In this document: in pieces, positions 1 to 4,100 of the stretch
How the letters are laid out: each line of letters begins with the position of its first letter
Position numbering within the stretch: the stretch's first letter is position 1
Assembly: GCA_900772445.1 (NCBI GenBank)
Contig: CAAHEL010000042.1
Span: forward strand, 1-6,507
Direction of reading: 5' to 3'
Length of the DNA: 6,507 bases
Source: Bacilli bacterium
GTDB lineage: Bacteria > Bacillota_I > Bacilli_A > RF39 > UBA660
Program-made: the position numbers and the translations under genes
Notes under the pieces: generated by a model
What the model was told of the DNA's origin: nothing
The model's input: the letters and a program-made list of their open reading frames with translations, nothing else
Database searches by the model: none

Positions 1-627
1 GGATTAGAATTACCTCAATCCATTGGTGGAAATTTAGATTTAAGAAGATTAATAAGTGCTGAAGGATTAAAATTACCTCAATCAGTTGGCGGGAATTTAT
101 GTTTAAATGAATTAACAAGTGCTAAAGGATTAGAATTGCCTCAATCCATTGGTGGAAATTTAGATTTAAGTAGATTAATAAGTGTTGAAGGATTAAGATT
201 ACCTCAAACTATTGGTGGAAGTTTATGTTTAACTGAATTAACAAGTGCTGAAGGATTAAGATTACCTCGATTTGTCGGAAAAGGTATATATTTAAATAGT
301 TTAACAAGTGCCGAAGGATTAGAATTTCCTCAATCCATTGGTGAAGATTTATATTTAAATAGATTAACAAGTGCTAGAGGAGTGGTGTTACCACAAACTA
401 TTGGTAGAAATTTGTTTTTTAGTGAATTAGTAAGTGCTGAAGGATTAGAATTTCCACAAGTAGTTGATAGTATCATTATTCCAAAATTAACAAATGCTAA
501 AGGATTGATATTACCACAATTTGTTAATAATATTATAAATTTGAAGGGACTAGTGAGTGCAGATGGTTTAAAACTACCTTATGATTTTGATTTAAATAAA
601 CTATATTGTTCTCAAGAGATTAAGGAT
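1..627 (+). repeat. Tandem 63-bp coding repeats (about ten units)
   Basis: Units begin at 1, 64, 127, 190, 253, 316, 379, 442, 502 and 565. All are 63 bp except the unit at 442, which is 60 bp, and the last, which degenerates. Units 1 and 3 differ at only about three of 63 bases, and units 2 and 4 at about ten, whereas adjacent units differ more. The pattern therefore alternates as a 126-bp double unit near the left edge. Identity falls steadily toward the 3' end. This is tandem duplication inside the coding frame, and the array may continue left of the window. Confidence 0.9.
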
Positions 628-702
628 GCAATAATGGGAAATCCTGATTTATATTATATGAAACCCCCAGTTGATGAGAATGGTAATCATATTAAAAGAT
701 AA
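1..702 (+). CDS. Leucine-rich-repeat-like solenoid protein, 5'-truncated by the window
   Basis: The frame is open from base 1 to a TAA at 700-702, giving 234 codons with the true start upstream. The first in-frame start-like codon is a TTG at 136 in the middle of a repeat, so it is not a start. The protein is a run of ten units, almost all 21 residues, each beginning GLxLPQSIGG and continuing NLxLxxLxSA. Regularly spaced Leu/Ile and the invariant LP and GG turns indicate a beta-solenoid of leucine-rich-repeat type. The last unit grades into a non-repeated tail of about 40 residues with Cys, Tyr, Pro and a charged end (GNHIKR). No membrane segment or sortase signal is visible in this part. Such repeats usually serve binding, but the ligand and location cannot be told. 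It could be a surface protein if a signal peptide lies upstream. The frame and repeats are certain; the function is unknown. Confidence 0.85.
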   Translation, partial: GLELPQSIGGNLDLRRLISAEGLKLPQSVGGNLCLNELTSAKGLELPQSIGGNLDLSRLISVEGLRLPQTIGGSLCLTELTSAEGLRLPRFVGKGIYLNSLTSAEGLEFPQSIGEDLYLNRLTSARGVVLPQTIGRNLFFSELVSAEGLEFPQVVDSIIIPKLTNAKGLILPQFVNNIINLKGLVSADGLKLPYDFDLNKLYCSQEIKDAIMGNPDLYYMKPPVDENGNHIKR

Positions 703-727
703 AACTCTAGAAAAATCTAGGGTTTTT
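701..727 (+). terminator. Rho-independent terminator of the repeat-protein gene
   Basis: An 11-bp stem pairs 701-711 with 716-726, with one G-U pair, closing a four-A loop at 712-715. It runs into a short T tract ending at 727. The stem begins inside the TAA stop codon. Read from the other strand the hairpin also ends in a T-rich run, so it may work in both directions. Confidence 0.75.
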
Positions 728-734
728 GTGTGTG

Positions 735-772
735 AAAAAAAGATAGTTTAAATTTTATTTGAAACTATCTTT
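735..772 (-). terminator. Rho-independent terminator of the foldase gene
   Basis: An 11-bp stem pairs 739-749 with 762-772, with a 12-base loop. In the minus direction the stem is followed by U residues made from the A tract at 734-740. The TAA stop (755-757) sits in the loop, and one arm encodes the last residues of the foldase. Terminator and coding end are therefore superimposed. Confidence 0.75.
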
Positions 773-1780
773 ATAATTATTGTATTTGCTTTCTAAAACT
801 GTATCATAGAAAGTGAATTTATTTTCTTCACGAAGATTTATAAGTGCTTTGTAATAAAGATTTGAATCTGCATCTTTTTTTGCTGTTGCAAGTTCATCGA
901 TAATTGCGTCTTTTACTTCATCAAGTGCAGGTTTTTCTTTTTGGTCTATACGATAAATTACGTGATATCCATAAGTTGTTTTTACTGGTTCGGTTGTGTA
1001 TTTATCATTTTCTAGATTTCTTAAAGCATTCATATAACTTTCTTGAATATTAGAATTAAATGCTTTGTAACCTAATTCTTCGTAAGTTGTTGAATCTTTG
1101 TATTCTTCTTTTACTTCGTCAAATGTTTTACCTTCGTTTAATTTAGTAATAATTTCTTTAGCAATTTTTTCTGCTTCTTCTTCTGTTCTATTGTCATCAA
1201 CTAAAACTAATAAGTGTTTAGAGTTAATATCACCATAGACATTTTCTTCATAGTATTTATTGATTTCATCTTCAGTAACTAAACTTTTGACGTATTCTTC
1301 GTAATATTTATTTCTACGATAGTTAAGTCTTAATGCTTCGATGAATTCACTATGAGAATTAAAACCTTGATTTTGTAAGTATTGTTCTTTAGTATATCCA
1401 TATTGTGTTGCTTGTGTGTAATACTTATTAGCATGTTCTTCAAGTTCTGTATTCATTTCTGCAGTTTCTTCATATTTTGGTTCTAGAAGCATATTATCAA
1501 CGCGATTTAATAAATAACTTACTGAATAGTGATCTTTCATATCTTCATATAGAACATCAGCAGTTATTTTTTCACCATTTATTTCAGCAACTGGTTGTGT
1601 ACCATCAGATAGAGTTGCTATTCTGTCAGGCCATATTATTGTTGTAACTATTGCGGCGATTAATACACCTACTATAAATCCATAAATGCACTTTCTGTTG
1701 TTATCTAAGAGTGATAAGAATTTTTCTCCTTTGCTTTCGTTTTTGTTTTTTTGACTTTTTGAATTTTTTTGATTTTTCAT
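755..1780 (-). CDS. PrsA/SurA-like peptidyl-prolyl isomerase (parvulin foldase), membrane-anchored
   Basis: This gene encodes a 341-residue extracytoplasmic chaperone/isomerase that probably helps exported proteins fold. I chose the ATG at 1780 because AGAAAGGAG lies 7 bases upstream; a possible TTG start at 1819 would lie upstream of the predicted transcript start. Residues 1-30 are Lys/Asn-rich and cytoplasmic. Residues 31-50 form one transmembrane helix. Residues 64-180 resemble the SurA-type N-terminal chaperone region (VAEINGEKIT, then charged helices). Residues 184-280 form a parvulin domain, with SKHLLVLVDD at the start, EGKTFDEV in the middle and TTYGYHVIYRID at the end. A helical, charged tail follows. 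Bacillus PrsA is a lipoprotein, but here there is no lipobox: the only Cys near the helix (C31) is on its cytoplasmic edge. The protein is thus a signal-anchor type. The family call is firm; orthology to PrsA is inferred. Confidence 0.85.
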   Translation of the reverse strand: MKNQKNSKSQKNKNESKGEKFLSLLDNNRKCIYGFIVGVLIAAIVTTIIWPDRIATLSDGTQPVAEINGEKITADVLYEDMKDHYSVSYLLNRVDNMLLEPKYEETAEMNTELEEHANKYYTQATQYGYTKEQYLQNQGFNSHSEFIEALRLNYRRNKYYEEYVKSLVTEDEINKYYEENVYGDINSKHLLVLVDDNRTEEEAEKIAKEIITKLNEGKTFDEVKEEYKDSTTYEELGYKAFNSNIQESYMNALRNLENDKYTTEPVKTTYGYHVIYRIDQKEKPALDEVKDAIIDELATAKKDADSNLYYKALINLREENKFTFYDTVLESKYNNYKDSFK

Positions 1781-1787
1781 TGTTAGT

Positions 1788-1796
1788 CTCCTTTCT
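1788..1796 (-). promoter_or_regulatory. Ribosome binding site that fixes the foldase start
   Basis: The minus strand reads AGAAAGGAG here, 7 bases before the ATG at 1780. This supports the 341-residue form rather than a TTG start at 1819, which has no such site at a sensible distance. Confidence 0.85.
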
Positions 1797-1809
1797 AAAG
1801 TATAAATAT

Positions 1810-1838
1810 ATAATAGCAAAAATAATTGAAAAAAACAA
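1810..1838 (-). promoter_or_regulatory. Predicted housekeeping promoter of the foldase gene
   Basis: On the minus strand, -35 TTGTTT (1838-1833), a 17-base spacer and -10 TATTAT (1815-1810) are preceded by the TGn extended element (1818-1816). Transcription would start near 1803, leaving a leader of about 23 bases with the ribosome binding site in it. Confidence 0.7.
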
Positions 1839-1901
1839 TATTTATTTTGAATTATGATTAAAAATGTGTTTAATTCTTAATTATTATAAACTTAAATACT
1901 C

Positions 1902-1928
1902 ACCTTTTTTGATTTTTTGTATAAAATA
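1902..1928 (+). promoter_or_regulatory. Candidate promoter of the small-protein pair, possibly sporulation-type
   Basis: An AT-rich -10-like element (TATAAA at 1920-1925) lies 25 bases before the first ribosome binding site. No housekeeping -35 is visible at the right distance and there is no TGn element. The sequence CACC (1901-1904), then 16 bases after the AC, then TATAAAATA (1920-1928), resembles the Bacillus sigma-K form (AC, about 16 bases, CATAnnnTA) with one mismatch. In DNA this AT-rich, chance matches are common, so the sigma assignment is weak. Confidence 0.3.
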
Positions 1929-1959
1929 ATGTGAAAAGACAAAAAAGGAGGGGAAGCAT

Positions 1960-2040
1960 ATGGGTAATTGTGGATCATCTGCTGCTATTGTTTTAGTATT
2001 ATTTATCCTATTAATTATTATACTTGGTGCTTGGATATAA
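1960..2040 (+). CDS. YjcZ-like small single-helix membrane protein (26 aa)
   Basis: This is a 26-residue ORF with a perfect AAGGAGG (1945-1951) eight bases before the ATG. The protein starts MGNCGSS, followed by a hydrophobic helix containing VLVLFILLIIILGAW and ending in Ile. This matches the layout I know for the YjcZ family of small sporulation-associated proteins: a short Gly-rich head, then a segment like ALIVVLFILLIIVGA. The head here has a Cys and fewer glycines than usual. It should sit in a membrane with almost nothing exposed. It lies 20 bases before a second protein of the same design and is probably co-transcribed with it. Family assignment rests on the hydrophobic signature and size. 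The role is unknown; a link to sporulation is inferred from the family only. Confidence 0.75.
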   Translation: MGNCGSSAAIVLVLFILLIIILGAWI

Positions 2041-2060
2041 AATTTTAAGGAGGTGTAAAA

Positions 2061-2195
2061 ATGACAACTGGAGATTCTTGCGGATGCAATAATAATTGTA
2101 GTAAGTGTGCTAGTGGTTCTAATAATGGACTTTTACTAGTATTAGTTTTATATATTCTGCTTGCTATTATAATTGGTTCAGCGTGGTTTTTTTAA
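2061..2195 (+). CDS. Small Cys-rich single-helix membrane protein (44 aa), YjcZ-like
   Basis: This is a 44-residue ORF with AAGGAGGTG (2047-2055) ahead of the ATG, one of the best ribosome binding sites in the window. Residues 1-22 are polar with four cysteines at 7, 9, 13 and 16 (CGC, then CSKC), together with Asn, Ser and Gly. Residues 23-44 form a hydrophobic helix (LLLVLVLYILLAIIIGSAW) ending in FF. The helix resembles that of the protein encoded just upstream, so the two look like diverged duplicates, this one carrying an added Cys-rich head. The CxC and CxxC spacing could hold a metal ion or form disulfides; neither can be decided from sequence. It is followed directly by a strong terminator, closing a two-gene operon. 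Translation is well supported by the binding site and terminator; function is unknown. Confidence 0.75.
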   Translation: MTTGDSCGCNNNCSKCASGSNNGLLLVLVLYILLAIIIGSAWFF

Positions 2196-2210
2196 AATTT
2201 AATTATATCT

Positions 2211-2233
2211 AAACTATCTTCGGATAGTTTTTT
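2211..2233 (+). terminator. UUCG-tetraloop terminator of the small-protein operon
   Basis: A perfect 8-bp stem (AAACTATC at 2211-2218 with GATAGTTT at 2223-2230) is capped by a TTCG loop closed by C-G, the extra-stable cUUCGg tetraloop. It runs into TTTTTT (2228-2233). It faces the terminator of the HIT gene. Confidence 0.85.
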
Positions 2234-2235
2234 CA

Positions 2236-2278
2236 TAAAAAAAGAAACTTATTTAGTAAGTAATTCATAAGTTTCTTT
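2236..2278 (-). terminator. Rho-independent terminator of the HIT gene
   Basis: An 11-bp perfect stem pairs 2241-2251 with 2268-2278 around a 16-base loop. On the minus strand it is followed by U residues from the A tract at 2237-2243. The TAA stop (2249-2251) lies in the distal arm, and the proximal arm encodes codons near the C-terminus. Confidence 0.75.
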
Positions 2279-2608
2279 AATTGTTAATTCTTTATCTTCG
2301 ATATATTTAGGCATTAAATGTAGATGATAGTGTTTTACTTCTTGCTTGTATTTATTGTTTTGTATTAGTGTTACTCCATCACAATTTAGTTTATTCATTA
2401 ATAATTTTACTATTTCTCTACTTATTTTATTAATATGATCTAATGTTTCATCATCTATATCTAATATACATTCATAATGTTTTTTTGGTATTATTAGACT
2501 ATGTCCTATACAATTTTGATTAGTATCTAGTATTACTTTTACTATTTCGTCTTCATATATTGTATATGAAGGTATTTCGTTATTTATTATTTTACAAAAT
2601 ATATCCAT
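2249..2608 (-). CDS. HIT-family (histidine triad) nucleotide hydrolase/transferase
   Basis: This encodes a 119-residue cytoplasmic protein of the Hint/HIT type. These enzymes cleave phosphoramidate or related bonds on nucleotides; the natural substrate here is unknown. The N-terminus (IFCKIINNEIPSYTIYED) is the family signature, followed by HSLIIPKKHYECILD. The triad is H93-Y-H95-L-H97 in QEVKHYHLHLMP, with H95 the expected nucleophile. Many members have a CxxC zinc pair at the N-terminus; here only C5 remains. The usual Gly before QEV is also replaced (KYKQEV), which is mildly divergent. The length is near the short end for the family. The gene is monocistronic, with its own promoter, which overlaps that of the thermonuclease, and its own terminator. 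The ATG at 2608 is the start because the predicted transcript begins only about 11 bases ahead of it. Confidence 0.92.
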   Translation of the reverse strand: MDIFCKIINNEIPSYTIYEDEIVKVILDTNQNCIGHSLIIPKKHYECILDIDDETLDHINKISREIVKLLMNKLNCDGVTLIQNNKYKQEVKHYHLHLMPKYIEDKELTIKETYELLTK

Positions 2609-2625
2609 TTTTTATCACCAATGTT

Positions 2626-2654
2626 AGTATAACAGAAAAAAAATTTATTGTAAA
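2626..2654 (-). promoter_or_regulatory. Predicted promoter of the HIT gene
   Basis: On the minus strand, -35 TTTACA (2654-2649), a 17-base spacer and extended -10 TGT-TATACT (2634-2626) can be read. The start would fall near 2619, giving a leader of only about 11 bases with a weak GGTGAT as its binding site. The -35 occupies the same bases as the -35 of the divergent nuclease promoter. Confidence 0.7.
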
Positions 2655-2676
2655 TATTTATGTGATATGTTAAAAT
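2648..2676 (+). promoter_or_regulatory. Predicted promoter of the thermonuclease gene
   Basis: This promoter has -35 TTGTAA (2648-2653), a 17-base spacer and extended -10 TGT-TAAAAT (2668-2676). The start would be near 2683, with AGAGGT (2687-2692) as the ribosome binding site 8 bases before the ATG. The -35 coincides with that of the HIT promoter on the other strand. Confidence 0.7.
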
Positions 2677-2700
2677 TATTTATTGTAGAGGTAGTAAAGT

Positions 2701-3399
2701 ATGAAGAAGAAGTTAGTATTTTTGATTTTATTTTTACTTTTTAGTAATAATGTTTATGCAAAGGAAGAAGTTAAGTTTTTTAAATGTGTTGATGGAGATA
2801 CAATTAAGGTTTTGCTTAGAAATAATGAAAAGACGGTTAGACTTCTTGCGGTTGATACTCCGGAATCGGTTCATCCAAAAAAGAGTGTTGAATATTATGG
2901 AAAAGAGGCATCGGAATATACTTGTAATACTATTACTAATGCTAAAAAAATAGAGTTAGAATATGATAGTAATAGTGATAAGGAAGATAAATATGGTAGA
3001 TTGCTTGCTTGGGTATTTGTTGATGATTATTTACTTCAAGATTTATTAATTCAAAATAGTTATGCTGAAGTTGCTTATTTGTATGGGGATTATAAATATA
3101 CGTCTTTATTACAAGATCATCAAAGTATTGCTGAAACTAAAAATGAAGGTATTTGGAATAGTTCTGCTAGGGAAGAATATAATATTAAGAATAATATAAC
3201 AGAGGATATTAAAGAAGAGTCTACTGATGAAATAAAGGGTACTGTTAGTGATACTATTAAAAAGATTGATTCATTAGATATTAATTGGGATAATTTGACT
3301 TTGAATGATATTAAAGAAATACTTGGTATTGTTGTTTTAGCGTTGTTAGTAGCGTTGTGGAAACCTTTGAAAAAGAAATTAAAGAAAAAGATAAAGTAG
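2701..3399 (+). CDS. Thermonuclease (staphylococcal nuclease family), exported, with C-terminal membrane anchor
   Basis: This encodes a 232-residue, calcium-dependent-type nuclease acting on DNA or RNA outside the cytoplasm. Residues 1-20 are a signal peptide (Lys-rich start, hydrophobic core, probable cut after VYA). Residues 22-155 are the nuclease fold. The active site of staphylococcal nuclease (D21, R35, D40, T41, E43, R87) maps onto D33 in VDGDTIKV, R47, D52, T53 and E55 in VRLLAVDTPES, and R100 in DKYGRLLAW; all are present. The HPKK segment and YGKEAS also match closely. After an acidic linker (about 160-205), residues 206-220 form a hydrophobic helix (ILGIVVLALLVALW) followed by a Lys-rich tail, a stop-transfer anchor. 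The enzyme would therefore stay on the outer face of the membrane unless cut loose. Roles in nutrient salvage or defence are inferred. Confidence 0.93.
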   Translation: MKKKLVFLILFLLFSNNVYAKEEVKFFKCVDGDTIKVLLRNNEKTVRLLAVDTPESVHPKKSVEYYGKEASEYTCNTITNAKKIELEYDSNSDKEDKYGRLLAWVFVDDYLLQDLLIQNSYAEVAYLYGDYKYTSLLQDHQSIAETKNEGIWNSSAREEYNIKNNITEDIKEESTDEIKGTVSDTIKKIDSLDINWDNLTLNDIKEILGIVVLALLVALWKPLKKKLKKKIK

Positions 3400-3417
3400 A
3401 AATATGTTAAATTGTGT

Positions 3418-3445
3418 AAAAGATAGTTTGCTTATATCTTTTTTT
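3418..3445 (+). terminator. Terminator of the thermonuclease gene
   Basis: An 8-bp stem pairs AAAAGATA (3418-3425) with TATCTTTT (3435-3442) around a nine-base loop, and the T run continues to 3445. The stem is wholly A-T except for one G-C pair, so it is weaker than the others here. The next promoter begins inside it. Confidence 0.6.
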
Positions 3446-3463
3446 CTTTTTTTGTGCTATAAT
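3435..3463 (+). promoter_or_regulatory. Predicted promoter of hpf
   Basis: A consensus extended -10, TGC-TATAAT (3455-3463), is preceded at 17 bases by a poor -35 (TATCTT, 3435-3440) that is also the right arm of the upstream terminator. The start would be near 3470, leaving a leader of about 15 bases. Confidence 0.65.
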
Positions 3464-3469
3464 TTAGAT

Positions 3470-3477
3470 AGAAAGGA
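3470..3477 (+). promoter_or_regulatory. Ribosome binding site that fixes the hpf start
   Basis: AGAAAGGA lies 7 bases before the ATG at 3485. The frame is open upstream to an ATG at 3404, but that would place a hydrophobic, non-homologous extension ahead of the conserved MKYNIRGD start and would begin upstream of the predicted promoter. Confidence 0.85.
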
Positions 3478-3484
3478 TGATTTT

Positions 3485-4018
3485 ATGAAATACAATATAC
3501 GTGGAGACAAGATGTTAGTAACTGATTCAATTAAGAATTATGTTGAAACAAAATTGGATAGGTTAAACAAGTATTTTACTGAAGATGATTTAACTGCGAA
3601 TGTTCTTACTAAAGTTAGGGGGAATAGACAAATAGTTGAAGTTACTATTCCAACTGATAAATTTATTTTAAGAAGTGAAGAAGAAAATGAAGATTTGTAT
3701 GCTGCGATAGATTTGGTTAGTGATAAACTAGAAAGACAAATTCGTAAGAATAAGACAAAACTTTCAAAGAGAAATAAGATTAATAATAAATATGAATATT
3801 TAAATTTCGATTATGAAATAGATAAAGATGAGGAAGATGAAGGGAATATAGTTAAGAGAAAACATTTTGATATGAAACCTATGGATGAGGAAGAAGCGAT
3901 GTTAGAACTTGAACTATTAGGTCACGAATTCTTTGTTTATAAAGATATGCATACTAATAATGTTTGTGTATTATATAAGAGAAAAAATGGTGGTTATGGT
4001 TTAATAGAAACAAATTAG
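3485..4018 (+). CDS. hpf: Ribosome hibernation promoting factor, long form
   Basis: This encodes a 177-residue cytoplasmic protein that binds the 30S decoding site and, through its C-terminal domain, pairs ribosomes into inactive 100S dimers. Residues 1-97 are the S30AE/HPF domain, beginning MKYNIRGDKMLVTDSIKNYV and containing YAAIDLVSDKLERQIRKNK, the conserved basic helix. Residues 98-121 are a charged, acidic linker. Residues 122-177 are the dimerisation domain (KRKHFDMKPMDEEEAMLELE, GHEFFVYKD, GGYGLIE). Both domains are complete, so this is the long form usual in Bacillota. The gene has its own promoter and terminator and precedes secA, a neighbourhood common in this phylum. Long HPF genes are often induced in stationary phase, but I see no stress-sigma site, only a housekeeping-like extended -10. 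Confidence 0.96.
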   Translation: MKYNIRGDKMLVTDSIKNYVETKLDRLNKYFTEDDLTANVLTKVRGNRQIVEVTIPTDKFILRSEEENEDLYAAIDLVSDKLERQIRKNKTKLSKRNKINNKYEYLNFDYEIDKDEEDEGNIVKRKHFDMKPMDEEEAMLELELLGHEFFVYKDMHTNNVCVLYKRKNGGYGLIETN

Positions 4019-4041
4019 CAAAGATTATCCTTTGCTTTTTT
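4017..4041 (+). terminator. Terminator of hpf
   Basis: A 7-bp stem (AGCAAAG at 4017-4023 with CTTTGCT at 4030-4036) closes a six-base loop and ends in a T run to 4041. The TAG stop (4016-4018) runs into the first arm. Confidence 0.8.
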
Positions 4042-4061
4042 ATATAAATACTAGTATTTTA

Positions 4062-4070
4062 TGTTAAAAT
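4062..4070 (+). promoter_or_regulatory. Predicted extended -10 promoter of secA
   Basis: TGT-TAAAAT (4062-4070) is the same extended -10 as in the nuclease promoter. No good -35 is found at 16-18 bases; the region there is AT only (around ATATAA). The start would be near 4077, giving a leader of about 24 bases holding GGAGG at 4088-4092. Confidence 0.55.
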
Positions 4071-4100
4071 ATAGTAAAATATTGTTTGGAGGATGATGTT

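Noticed and set aside
1..627. CRISPR array or non-coding satellite
   Set aside because: The 63-bp units have no unique spacers, keep one open frame and vary mainly in ways that preserve the leucine pattern, so they are coding repeats.
701..772. Attachment site or insertion-sequence end repeats between the repeat gene and foldase gene
   Set aside because: The two inverted repeats are each explained as tail-to-tail terminators with loops and T tracts. There is no transposase or target duplication.
1781..1819. TTG start for the foldase at 1819
   Set aside because: It lies within the predicted promoter, upstream of the expected transcript start, and lacks a binding site.
2750..2953. A 67-codon plus-strand ORF inside the nuclease gene
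   Set aside because: It lies in another frame of a well-supported gene, has no ribosome binding site worth noting, and its peptide has no recognisable pattern.
3404..3484. N-terminal extension of hpf from an ATG at 3404
   Set aside because: It would span the nuclease terminator and the hpf promoter, and it adds residues not found in the family. The start at 3485 has a good binding site.
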